Part shown: piece after piece, positions 9,007-16,876 of the stretch
Numbering within the stretch: position 1 is the stretch's first letter
Layout: each line of letters begins with the position of its first letter
Source of the DNA: Thermohalobaculum sp039821125
GTDB taxonomy: Bacteria; Pseudomonadota; Alphaproteobacteria; Rhodobacterales; Rhodobacteraceae
Assembly (NCBI GenBank): GCA_039821125.1
Contig: JBCBOR010000009.1
Location: 1-64,000 of the forward strand
Direction of reading: 5' to 3'
DNA: 64,000 nt
Notes under the pieces: generated by a model
The model's database searches: none
Told to the model about the DNA's origin: nothing
Seen by the model: the letters and a program-made list of their open reading frames with translations, nothing else
Program-made: the position numbers and the translations under genes

Positions 9007-9843
9007 ATGTTCCAAAGATCTGACCTGATGACGAAGTTCCACGCCATGCGCGACCGCGGCGAGCCGATCATCGGTGGCGGCGCAGGCACTGGTCTTTCCG
9101 CAAAATGCGAGGAAGCGGGCGGGATCGACCTGATCGTCATCTACAACTCGGGCCGCTACCGCATGGCGGGGCGCGGATCTCTTGCCGGGCTGATGCCCTA
9201 TGGCGATGCGAACGGCGTCGTGATGGAGATGGCGGGTGAGGTCCTGCCAGTGGTCAAGAACACACCTGTGCTCGCCGGGGTCTGCGCCTCCGATCCTTTC
9301 CGGCTGATGGACAAGTTCCTCGATGAGATCAAGGCCGCGGGCTTCTCCGGCATCCAGAACTTCCCCACCGTCGGCCTGATCGACGGGACCTTCCGGGCCA
9401 ATCTCGAAGAAACCGGGATGGGTTACCAGCACGAGGTCGACCTCGTGGCCCTCGCCAACCAGAAAGACATGCTGACCACGCCCTATGTCTTTGATGAGGC
9501 CAGCGCCGTCGCCATGGCGAAAGCCGGCGCGGATATCATCGTCGTGCACCTTGGCCTGACGACGGGCGGCTCGATCGGGGCCGAAACCGGCGTCACCCTC
9601 GACAAGGCCCCGGCGCTCACCGACGCCTGGGCCGCGGCCGCTCTGGCCGAAAACCCGGATGCCATCGTGCTCGTGCACGGCGGGCCGGTGGCGATGCCGG
9701 AGGACGCAGAGTTCGTGCTGAAAAACACGCAGAACTGCCACGGTTTCTACGGTGCGTCCTCGATGGAACGCTTGCCGACGGAAGTCGCACTGACCGAGCA
9801 GACAGCCAAGTTCAAACGCATCTCGATGGGGGGGCCGCAATGA
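9007..9843 (+). CDS. TIM-barrel protein of the phosphoenolpyruvate hydrolase-like family
   Basis: 278 aa, single domain. Recognisable family stretches are PIIGGGAGTGLSAKCEEAGG (about 20-39), DLIVIYNSGRYRMAGRGSLA, and FSGIQNFPTVGLIDG. The His/Gly motif IIVVHLGLTTGGSIGAE occurs near residue 180. The family is named for a proposed phosphoenolpyruvate hydrolase, but its real chemistry is poorly settled. The ATG follows the stop of the LivF/Tm-1 gene with no spacer (GGAGGATAAATG), a strong sign of co-expression. The Tm-1-like/TIM-barrel pair is a recurrent bacterial partnership and is fused in the plant Tm-1 protein. Confidence 0.88.
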   Translation: MFQRSDLMTKFHAMRDRGEPIIGGGAGTGLSAKCEEAGGIDLIVIYNSGRYRMAGRGSLAGLMPYGDANGVVMEMAGEVLPVVKNTPVLAGVCASDPFRLMDKFLDEIKAAGFSGIQNFPTVGLIDGTFRANLEETGMGYQHEVDLVALANQKDMLTTPYVFDEASAVAMAKAGADIIVVHLGLTTGGSIGAETGVTLDKAPALTDAWAAAALAENPDAIVLVHGGPVAMPEDAEFVLKNTQNCHGFYGASSMERLPTEVALTEQTAKFKRISMGGPQ

Positions 9844-9848
9844 CCTCT

Positions 9849-9898
9849 CTTCATCTTGCCCGAAATACCTCGGGGGTCCTGGGGGCGGAGCCCCCGGC
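9849..9898 (+). repeat. Short intergenic repeat (family R2), copy 1, with hairpin
   Basis: The 94-bp gap between the TIM-barrel and flotillin genes contains CTTCATCTTGCCCGAAATAC followed by CTCGGGGGT. A near-identical run lies at 16581-16610 inside the Mo-subunit gene. Copy 1 continues into a GC-rich inverted repeat GGGGGC-GGA-GCCCCC at about 9881-9895. The hairpin could attenuate transcription between the two genes; there is no T-run after it. Confidence 0.6.
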
Positions 9899-9937
9899 AG
9901 CCCGGCGCCAGCGCCAAAGTAACTGCGGGAGGCATTC

Positions 9938-12625
9938 ATGACCGGTGAGTTGATCGGACAACTGATCCTGTGGCTGATCGCAGCCGTCATCGTCATTTTC
10001 ATCCTCTATTGGGTGATGCACTGGCTCTACCGACGGTCCACGAAAGAGGTTGCCTTCGTGCGCACCGGGTTCCTGGGCGAGAAAGTCGTAATCAACGGCG
10101 GTGCCTTCGTATGGCCGATCATCCACGACATCACCCCGGTCAACATGAACTCGATGTCGCTCGAGGTGATCCGCGAGCGGAGCGAGGCACTGATCACCCG
10201 CGACCGCATGCGGATCGATGTCGATGCCGAGTTCTATGTCCGTGTCCGCCAAACGCGGGAGGGTGTGTCGCTGGCCGCCTCGACCCTGGGGCGCCGGACG
10301 CTCGAGCCGGAACGGATCCACTCGCTGTTGTCGGGCAAGTTCATCTCCGCCCTGCGCACGGTGGCCAGCCAGATGACGCTCGAGGAGGTGCACGAGGACC
10401 GGAATGCCTATGTCGCGCGCGTTCGCGAGATGGCGCAGGAGGGTCTCGACAGCAATGGTCTGGAACTCGAGAGCGTGGCGGTCACCGATATCGACCAGAC
10501 CGATATCGAGTATTTCAACCCTTCGAACCGGTTCGACGCCGAAGGTCTCACGAACGTCATCGAAGCGATTGAGACCAGGCGCAAACTGCGCAACGACATC
10601 GAACAGGATGCAATGATCAAGATCCGCGAACGCAATTTGCAGGCGGAGAAAGAAGCCCTGGATATCGAACGTCAATCGGAAGAAGCCCGGCTTGAACAGG
10701 AGCGCGAGATCGAATTCCGACGGGCCCATCAGCGCGCGGAACTGGCACGCGAACGGGCGGAACGGGAGAAAGATGGCGAGCAGGCAACACTCGCCAATCG
10801 CGAGGCCATCGAGACCGCCCGCATCGCCCAGGAGCGCGCGGTCTCCGAGGCGCGCATCGTGTCCGACCGTGAGGTGCGCCAGCGCGAGATCGAACGCCAG
10901 CGCGCGGTCGAGGAGGCGGAAATCTCGACCCGCGAGGCGCTGGAAAAAGCGCGCATCGCTCAGGAGAAGGCTGTCACCGAAGATCGCATCCGCACCCAGC
11001 AGGAGACCGATGCCGCCGAGATCGCTGCTCGCGAGGCGGTGGAACGCGCCCGCATCGCGCAGGAGCAGGCCATCGAACAGGCCCGCATCGCGCGGGATCG
11101 GCAAACGCAGTCAGAGGATATCGACCGGCAAAAGACGATCGATGCCGCCGGGATCACCGCCCGCGAGGAAGTGGAACGCGCTCGCATTGCCCAGGAACGC
11201 GCCGTGACCGAGGCCCGGATCGAGTTCGAACAAACCACCCGCGAGCGCGAAGTTGCGAAGGATCTCAGCATTCAGGAAGCCGAGATCGCAGCGCGCGAGG
11301 CCGCGGAGAAGCTGCGGATCATGCAGGAGAAGGCGGTCGCAAACACGCGCATCGGCTCGGATCGCGAGATCCGTTCGCTCGAAATCGCCCGTAACCAGGC
11401 CATCGATGAAGCCGAGATCGCCGCCCGCGAAGCGGTCGAGAAGGCGCGGATCCTTCAGGACAAGGAACTCGCCTTCGAACGGCTCCAGAACGAGGAATCG
11501 GTTGCCGCCCGCGAGGAGGCAAAAGCCGAAGCGGTCGAAGCCGCGCGCATCGCCAAGGAGAAGAAGCTCGCTGCCGAGCGCATTGCCTATGAACAGGACA
11601 TGCGCGAGCGCGAGATCGCCCGGAACCGCGCAGTCGATCAGGCCAACATCCAGGCGCAAGAGACGATCAACGCCGCCCGGATCGAGGAGGAGGCCAAAAC
11701 CCGCGCCGCCGAGATAGCACGGGATCAGGCGATCGAGGCCCGCAACATCGAGCGGCGCAAGGCTCTGGAGCATCTCGAGGTCGAGCGCACGCAGGCGCTG
11801 CGTGAGGTCGAGATCGCCAGTAAGGACGCGATTGAACGGGCACGGGTCGCCTCGGAACGCGGGCTGGACGATGTGCGCATCGAGCAGCAGACCGAGCGGC
11901 GCCGGCTGGAGATCGAACGCGAGCGTGCGGTCGAGGAGGCGGCGATGGACAAGGCGATCTCGGTCGCCACGAAGTCGCTCGAAGAAAGCGCAGCAGCCAT
12001 CAAGGCGGACGAGGCCCGGGCGACCGCTGCCGAAATCGCAGCCAAGGTCGACACAGCGAGCGCGATGGAGGAGGCGAACCGCCAGAAGTCTGTCGACGTT
12101 GTCAAGGCGGAGAAAGAGGCCGAGGAGAGCCGTCTCGCCGCCGAAGCCGCCCGCATCCGCGCTGCCGTGGAAGCGGAAGCGCAGAAGTTGATCAACGAAG
12201 CCGAGAACATCCTGACGGACGAGGCCCGTGCCAGCCTCTTCAAGCGGAACATGCTGCAACGGCTGGAGGGGATCATCTCGGCCCAGGTCAAGCCGCTGGA
12301 GAAGATCCAGGAGATCAAGATCATGCAGCTTGGCGGGTCGGGCACGACCGGTCTGCAATGGGCCGATGGCGACGGGTCACAGGGCGGCGGCGCAGGGGTC
12401 GGCCCTGGCGGCAGCCCTACGGACGAGGTGATCAATTCGGCGCTGCGCTACCGCGTGCAGGCCCCGATGATTGACAGCCTGATGAACGACATCGGGATCG
12501 ATGGCTCGAACATTGCGCGGTCGGGGGTCTTTCAGGATGCCAACAACATGGCGCGCGCCGCCAACGAAGCGCAGAAGCTCGCGGCAGCCAAGAAGGCTGA
12601 CGCCGACAAGAAGGACGGCAAGTAA
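9938..12625 (+). CDS. Flotillin-like SPFH/band 7 membrane protein with very long hendecad coiled coil
   Basis: 895 aa. An N-terminal membrane helix (about residues 8-30) is followed by an SPFH/band 7 domain (about 35-210, with VNMNSMSLEVIRERSEALIT). From about residue 220 to 740 the chain is an Arg/Glu/Ala/Ile-rich coiled coil. Between 287 and about 650 the unit AREAVERARIAQ-like recurs at 287, 331, 364, 408, 452, 496, 529 and 573: spacings of 44 or 33 residues, all multiples of 11. This fits a hendecad coiled coil rather than heptads. The C-terminal 150 residues include a Gly-rich stretch. Flotillins organise membrane microdomains and assemblies. Ordinary flotillins are 400-650 aa, so this one is enlarged. 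ATG at 9938 has GGGAGG 9 bases upstream. The next gene starts directly at the stop (TAAATG). Confidence 0.88.
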   Translation: MTGELIGQLILWLIAAVIVIFILYWVMHWLYRRSTKEVAFVRTGFLGEKVVINGGAFVWPIIHDITPVNMNSMSLEVIRERSEALITRDRMRIDVDAEFYVRVRQTREGVSLAASTLGRRTLEPERIHSLLSGKFISALRTVASQMTLEEVHEDRNAYVARVREMAQEGLDSNGLELESVAVTDIDQTDIEYFNPSNRFDAEGLTNVIEAIETRRKLRNDIEQDAMIKIRERNLQAEKEALDIERQSEEARLEQEREIEFRRAHQRAELARERAEREKDGEQATLANREAIETARIAQERAVSEARIVSDREVRQREIERQRAVEEAEISTREALEKARIAQEKAVTEDRIRTQQETDAAEIAAREAVERARIAQEQAIEQARIARDRQTQSEDIDRQKTIDAAGITAREEVERARIAQERAVTEARIEFEQTTREREVAKDLSIQEAEIAAREAAEKLRIMQEKAVANTRIGSDREIRSLEIARNQAIDEAEIAAREAVEKARILQDKELAFERLQNEESVAAREEAKAEAVEAARIAKEKKLAAERIAYEQDMREREIARNRAVDQANIQAQETINAARIEEEAKTRAAEIARDQAIEARNIERRKALEHLEVERTQALREVEIASKDAIERARVASERGLDDVRIEQQTERRRLEIERERAVEEAAMDKAISVATKSLEESAAAIKADEARATAAEIAAKVDTASAMEEANRQKSVDVVKAEKEAEESRLAAEAARIRAAVEAEAQKLINEAENILTDEARASLFKRNMLQRLEGIISAQVKPLEKIQEIKIMQLGGSGTTGLQWADGDGSQGGGAGVGPGGSPTDEVINSALRYRVQAPMIDSLMNDIGIDGSNIARSGVFQDANNMARAANEAQKLAAAKKADADKKDGK

Positions 12626-13069
12626 ATGGCGCGTGTCTATGTCTCGTCGGTCATCGGCGCCCCGGCTGCGCGGGTCTGGGAGCGCATACGCGACTTCAAT
12701 GGTCTGCCGCGCTGGCACCCGCTGATCCGCGACAGCCGGATCGAGGATGCGCTGCCTGCGGACAAGGTCGGCTGCATCCGCAACTTCAACCTGCAGAACG
12801 GCGAAAACATCCGTGAGCAGCTGTTGGGTTTGAGCGATTACGACATGTTCTGCACCTACTCGATCCTGGAAAGCCCGATGCCACTGGAGGGCTATGTCGC
12901 GACCCTGCGGCTGACACCGGTGACTGAAGGCGACAGGACGTTCATCGAATGGTCCGCCGAGTTTGACTGCGATCCGGCGGCCGAGGGCGATCTGGTCAAC
13001 GGCATCGGCGCGGACGTGTTCCAGACCGGGTTCGATGCGCTGAAACGCCATTTCGGAGGTGGGGCATGA
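12626..13069 (+). CDS. SRPBCC (polyketide cyclase/CoxG-like superfamily) protein, first copy
   Basis: 147 aa helix-grip fold protein with the N-terminal pattern VSSVIGAPAARVWERIRDF, then GLPRWHP, KVGCIRNF and the C-terminal long helix. SRPBCC proteins bind hydrophobic ligands; members such as CoxG accompany molybdenum hydroxylase operons. The ATG directly follows the flotillin TAA. It is clearly paralogous to the next SRPBCC gene: shared motifs are WERIRDFNG/WEVIRDFNG, WHP, VGCxRNF, REQLLxLSD and TPVTEGDRTF/FPVTDGDRTY. This suggests a local duplication. Ligand or role unknown. Confidence 0.82.
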   Translation: MARVYVSSVIGAPAARVWERIRDFNGLPRWHPLIRDSRIEDALPADKVGCIRNFNLQNGENIREQLLGLSDYDMFCTYSILESPMPLEGYVATLRLTPVTEGDRTFIEWSAEFDCDPAAEGDLVNGIGADVFQTGFDALKRHFGGGA

Positions 13070-13173
13070 GCGGGGCCACGCGCTCCCTGACGCCGTGGTG
13101 GCGGCCTCCCGGGATCAAGAGCCCACCCGCCCGCACGCGGCCCCGCCCTGCCGCTCTGCATGGAGGGCTGTGA
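13066..13173 (+). other. Spacer with a 35-codon mini-ORF carrying repeat R1
   Basis: About 100 bp separate the two SRPBCC genes, unusual in an operon with mostly overlapping genes. The spacer is itself open: ATG at 13066 overlaps the upstream stop (ATGA), and its TGA at 13171-13173 overlaps the downstream ATG (TGATG). The 35-residue product is Arg/Pro-rich and has no recognisable domain. A similar arrangement occurs at 17892-18032. I read it as an inserted repeat that keeps ribosomes moving, not as a gene of known function. Confidence 0.35.
13120..13141 (+). repeat. Short repeat R1, copy 1
   Basis: 22 bases, starting AGCCCACCCGCCCGCACGCG, matching 17981-18002 at 21 of 22 positions; a shorter relative is at 55976-55994. 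All three lie in inter-gene spacers. Confidence 0.6.
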
Positions 13174-13619
13174 TGCCGCGGGTGGTTCGCTCGACGATAA
13201 TGGATGCGCCGATCGAGGCGGTTTGGGAGGTGATCCGGGATTTCAACGGGCACGATCAGTGGCATCCCGCTGTCGCCTCGAGCCAGATCGAGCGAGGACA
13301 GCCCTCGGACCGCGTCGGATGCGTGCGAAATTTCCGGCTGAGCGGCGGCGAGACCTTGCGCGAACAGCTGCTGACGCTGTCGGATCTGGAACAGACGTTC
13401 AGCTACAGTCTGCTCGATACGCCGGTGCCGCTTTTCAATTACGTTGCCCATGTCCGGCTGTTTCCGGTGACGGATGGCGACCGGACCTATTGGGAGTGGG
13501 AGAGCCGTTTCGATACGCCTGCGGGGCGCGGGCCGGAGCTTGTTGAGATGGTGGGGTCGGACATTTACGCAGCCGGGTTCGCGGCAGTCCGGACTCATAT
13601 GGGGCTGGGCCATGCTTGA
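13173..13619 (+). CDS. SRPBCC superfamily protein, second copy
   Basis: 148 aa, paralogue of the preceding SRPBCC gene with the same helix-grip landmarks (APIEAVWEVIRDFNG, QWHPAV, RVGCVRNF, REQLLTLSD). I chose ATG 13173 because GGAGGG lies at 13162-13167 and the protein then begins MPRVVRSTIMDAP, colinear with its paralogue; starts further upstream would add unrelated residues from the spacer. Its end overlaps the start of the FAD-subunit gene by 8 bp. It probably binds a small hydrophobic ligand linked to the molybdenum hydroxylase, but this is inference from position. Confidence 0.82.
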   Translation: MPRVVRSTIMDAPIEAVWEVIRDFNGHDQWHPAVASSQIERGQPSDRVGCVRNFRLSGGETLREQLLTLSDLEQTFSYSLLDTPVPLFNYVAHVRLFPVTDGDRTYWEWESRFDTPAGRGPELVEMVGSDIYAAGFAAVRTHMGLGHA

Positions 13620-14397
13620 GGTCGTGACGGTGCCGACTCTGACCGAGGCCGCCGCTGCTATGGGACCCGGCGCGCGATTTCTGGGCGGTGGTACGCTGAT
13701 CATGCGCGCTGTAAACTACTCCGACCAGTCTATGACGCGGATCGTTCGCACGACGGAGCAGATGAACGAGATCCGCGCAGAGGGTGCCCGGGTCCGCATC
13801 GGTGCGGGTGCGACCATGTCCGAGATACTGGCGGCGCGGGAGACGGATTTTCTGGCCACCGCTGCGCGTGCCGTAGGCGGACCGCAGGTGCGCAACCAGG
13901 CGACGGTTGGCGGAAACCTGCTTGCACCGCATCCTTATGGAGATTTGACCGTAGCGCTGCTGGTGCTTGACGGCGTTGTACATCTCGCCAATGGACAAGA
14001 CATGGGCCTGGGTCAGTTCCTTGCCGCGCGCGAGAACGCCGGCTTGGTCGCAGCAGTGTCGATCGTGAGGCCAATGGGCGATGCCTTTCGGTTCCGCAAA
14101 GTGAGCCGCGTCAAGCCGAAGGGCGTGTCGGTCCTATCGATGGCTGCACATCTGAGCCGGTCCGCCGGGCGCCTCTCGGGCGTGCGCATTGCCTATGGCG
14201 CCATGGCTGCGACACCCGTCCGTGTCCCGGCGGTTGAACAGGCGCTGGAGGGAGCTGACCTGACCCCGCAAGGCATCGCTCCGGCGCTGGCCGCGGCAAC
14301 GGACGGGCTGGCTCCGCCTGACGATGCGCTGGCGTCTTCGTGGTACCGGCGTGAGGTTGCGCCGGTGCATCTCCGCCGCCTGTTGTTGGGAGAGTAG
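13612..14397 (+). CDS. Molybdenum hydroxylase FAD-binding (medium) subunit
   Basis: 261 aa CoxM/XDH medium subunit type. The FAD pyrophosphate motif ARFLGGGTLIM is at about residues 18-28, and the second FAD motif TVGGNLLAPHPYGDL follows at about 102-116. The C-terminal CO_deh_flav_C domain follows at about 160-255. It passes electrons from the 2Fe-2S subunit to its acceptor. I start at ATG 13612, which overlaps the preceding stop and begins the normal MLEVVTVPTLTEAA; an earlier in-frame start would add 46 residues with no family match. Confidence 0.9.
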   Translation: MLEVVTVPTLTEAAAAMGPGARFLGGGTLIMRAVNYSDQSMTRIVRTTEQMNEIRAEGARVRIGAGATMSEILAARETDFLATAARAVGGPQVRNQATVGGNLLAPHPYGDLTVALLVLDGVVHLANGQDMGLGQFLAARENAGLVAAVSIVRPMGDAFRFRKVSRVKPKGVSVLSMAAHLSRSAGRLSGVRIAYGAMAATPVRVPAVEQALEGADLTPQGIAPALAAATDGLAPPDDALASSWYRREVAPVHLRRLLLGE

Positions 14398-14399
14398 TG

Positions 14400-14903
14400 A
14401 TGGCGACGACCACGACAAAAACGCCTGTCACCTTTACCCTGAACGGCGCAGAGGCCGCAACGTTCGTCGATCCCGGCGCCAACCTTCTGGAGGTGCTTCG
14501 CCGCAACCTGGGCGATCTCTCGCCAAAGTATGGATGCGGTCAGGGCACCTGCGGGACTTGTACCGTGATGATCAACGGACAGCCGCGCCTGTCCTGTCTG
14601 ACCCTGGCCGAAACCGTCGAGGGCAGCCATGTCGAAACAACGGCAGGCCTGGCTCATGGGCCGGATCTGCATGCGCTGCAACAGGCCTTCATCGACGGGT
14701 TTGCGGCGCAATGCGGCTTCTGTACGCCGGGGATGCTGATGTCGGCAAAGGCTCTGCTTGACCGAAACCCAAATCCCACGCGGGAGGAGGTGGTCGACGC
14801 GATTTCGGGAAATCTCTGCCGGTGTACCGGGTACGAACCGATCGTCGAGGCAATCCTGACTGCCGCGCGTGCTCCGCGCCGAAGCGCCGGGAGGTCGGTA
14901 TGA
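14400..14903 (+). CDS. Molybdenum hydroxylase 2Fe-2S (small) subunit
   Basis: 167 aa. The plant-type ferredoxin cluster motif is GCGQGTCGTCTV (Cys at 46, 51, 54) with a fourth Cys in RLSC (66). The second, family-specific cluster is QCGFCTPGM plus NLCRCTGY near residues 103-143. This is the standard electron-transfer subunit of xanthine dehydrogenase/aldehyde oxidoreductase-type enzymes. ATG 14400 has GGGAGAG upstream; a GTG at 14397 is equally in frame. Its end overlaps the Mo-subunit start by 4 bp. Confidence 0.93.
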   Translation: MATTTTKTPVTFTLNGAEAATFVDPGANLLEVLRRNLGDLSPKYGCGQGTCGTCTVMINGQPRLSCLTLAETVEGSHVETTAGLAHGPDLHALQQAFIDGFAAQCGFCTPGMLMSAKALLDRNPNPTREEVVDAISGNLCRCTGYEPIVEAILTAARAPRRSAGRSV

Positions 14904-16876
14904 GCCAGACGATCAATCATGTTGAATACCGCAAGGACCTCTTCGCGGATGAACGCGATGACACGCTGGCCGAGATCGGGCAACCGACCGTGCGCCAGGA
15001 CATTCTGGGCCACGTGACGGGGCGCTCGCCCTATTATGACGACCATCTGTTCGAGGGGCTGCTGCACATCCGCTGCGTGCGCTCGCCCCATCACCATGCC
15101 CGGGTGCGCTCGGTCGACAGCGCCGCTGCCGAGCAGATGCCCGGTGTTGTGCGGATCATCCGCGCCGCGGATGTGCCGGTGAACATGAACACGTTGCTGA
15201 GCCTGATCGACTTTGGACGGGACGACGAGCCGCTTTTGGCCGCCGATAAGGTTGCCTATGTCGGCCAGCCGATCATCGCAATTGTAGCGACCTCGGTGCG
15301 CGCTGCCGAGGATGCCGCCGCTGCTGTCCGTGTGGACTACGAAGTGCTCCCGCATGTGCTGGATGTCGAGGAGGCGCTTGTCCCGGGCGCGCCTGTGGTC
15401 AACGAGACCTACCCCAACAACAGCTTCGACTATCATGACCGCTACGACCATCAGAAGCTGCGCTTCGGCGATGTCGAGGCGGCGTTTGCCCGGGCCGATC
15501 ATATCGTCGAGGGCACGTATCAGATGTCGCCCATCGAGCAGGCCCCGATGGAGACGTGCGGCGCCATTGCCGCGCACGAGACCAATGACCGGATCGTCTG
15601 CTACACGGGCACGCAAGCATTGTTCTTTTCGCTTGGCGTGACGGCAAAGCAGTTGGACATGCCCTCCTCGCGGCTGCATTTCATCGGCGGTACGGTTGGC
15701 GGCGGCTTTGGCGGCAAGGTCGACAGCCACCACGAACCGCTGGCGGTGCTTGGTGCGATCCTGACGGGCCGACCGGTGAAGTACCAGTGGGACCGGGCCG
15801 AGGAGATGCAGGTCGGCGCCCCGCGCGGCGGCGAGCGCTGGCGCATCAAGGACGGCATCACATCGGATGGCCGGATCATCGCGCGCACCTTCACAGGGTT
15901 CTTCGATGCGGGTGCCTTCACGCGCCTGTCGTCGTACGCGGTGCAGAAGGCGACAGGGCATCTGCCGGGGCCTTATACGATCCCGAACGTCGCCTCGAAC
16001 GTCTTCTGTGTCTACACGAACCGCACACCCTCGACCGCGATGCGCGGCTTCGGGATCACCGCCTGCGATTTTGCGATCGAGTGCCATATGGACAAGGTCG
16101 CAGAAGCCGTCGGGATGGACCCGATCGAGGTGCGCATTCTCAATGCCTACCGGGACGGCGACATGAAGGCACACCGGCGCGCGGCCAAGAACTGCGCGCT
16201 GATCGAAAGCTGTCAGGTGGTGGCGGCCAAGGCCGGATGGCGGTTGTCACCCGATGCTTTGGCAGCCTCGTCCATGGCGGGTGGCGGCGTTGGCTGGCGC
16301 GGTGAGATCCCAGAGACACTGTCAGACACCGCCGGGCAAATCGGGCAACGCAGCCGCGATGGGCATGGCACTGATCCCTTCGCCGGGGCTCAGGATCGTG
16401 TTCGTGTCGCGGCGGGACAGATCGATCCGCAGGCGACATCGGCATTGGGCAACGCGCCGCAGGATACCGAGATGGAGGCCGAGGTTGACCGGCTCGGTTT
16501 CAAAACATCCGCGAGCACAGATACCCCTCCATCACAGCGACCGGTGGGGCCCGCGCCGAGCCCTCAGCCGGTCCCGCCCCCTTCATCTGGCCAGAAATAC
16601 CTCGGGGGGTTGCCATCAGGAGCGCCATTGGGTCCGAGCGACCAATGGCAACGGGCAGCGCCCCCACAGAGCGGTCCGAGCCTCCCGCTCGCGGCGCGTC
16701 CGAACCCGGAACAACCAACGCAACAACCAGCGCAACCCGGCGCGTCGCAATCTCCTGCCCCGCCTGCTGCGGCCGCGGCACCGCCACAAGCGACGCCGCC
16801 ATCTGACAACGAACCTTTTCAGCGCGGCGTCCGGCGGCCCGGCGTCTCACCCTTCCTGCGCGGGAGGCGGCGATGA
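14900..16876 (+). CDS. Molybdenum hydroxylase large subunit, N-terminal half (split) with long Pro-rich tail
   Basis: 658 aa. Residues 1 to about 445 match the aldehyde/xanthine dehydrogenase a/b hammerhead and the first molybdopterin-binding domain: GGTVGGGFGGKVDSHHE near 262, and the AMRGFG active-site loop near 380 (xanthine/aldehyde type, not the Cys-containing loop of CO dehydrogenase). The protein then leaves the family. Residues about 446-658 are low-complexity, Pro/Gln/Ala/Ser-rich and probably disordered, and contain a copy of an intergenic repeat (16581-16610). The second half of the enzyme is encoded by the next gene, whose ATG overlaps this stop (ATGA at 16873). Normal large subunits are a single chain of about 750-800 aa. 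Confidence 0.87.
   Translation: MSQTINHVEYRKDLFADERDDTLAEIGQPTVRQDILGHVTGRSPYYDDHLFEGLLHIRCVRSPHHHARVRSVDSAAAEQMPGVVRIIRAADVPVNMNTLLSLIDFGRDDEPLLAADKVAYVGQPIIAIVATSVRAAEDAAAAVRVDYEVLPHVLDVEEALVPGAPVVNETYPNNSFDYHDRYDHQKLRFGDVEAAFARADHIVEGTYQMSPIEQAPMETCGAIAAHETNDRIVCYTGTQALFFSLGVTAKQLDMPSSRLHFIGGTVGGGFGGKVDSHHEPLAVLGAILTGRPVKYQWDRAEEMQVGAPRGGERWRIKDGITSDGRIIARTFTGFFDAGAFTRLSSYAVQKATGHLPGPYTIPNVASNVFCVYTNRTPSTAMRGFGITACDFAIECHMDKVAEAVGMDPIEVRILNAYRDGDMKAHRRAAKNCALIESCQVVAAKAGWRLSPDALAASSMAGGGVGWRGEIPETLSDTAGQIGQRSRDGHGTDPFAGAQDRVRVAAGQIDPQATSALGNAPQDTEMEAEVDRLGFKTSASTDTPPSQRPVGPAPSPQPVPPPSSGQKYLGGLPSGAPLGPSDQWQRAAPPQSGPSLPLAARPNPEQPTQQPAQPGASQSPAPPAAAAAPPQATPPSDNEPFQRGVRRPGVSPFLRGRRR
16581..16610 (+). 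repeat. Repeat R2, copy 2, inside the Mo-subunit tail
   Basis: CTTCATCTGGCCAGAAATAC followed by CTCGGGGGGT; it differs from the intergenic copy at 9849 at only a few bases. It lies within the low-complexity tail of the split large subunit, suggesting the tail arose from inserted non-coding DNA. Confidence 0.6.

Noticed and set aside
7756..10002. 748-codon minus-strand open frame
   Set aside because: Opposes the Tm-1 domain and TIM-barrel genes, both with strong family motifs; no motif of its own.
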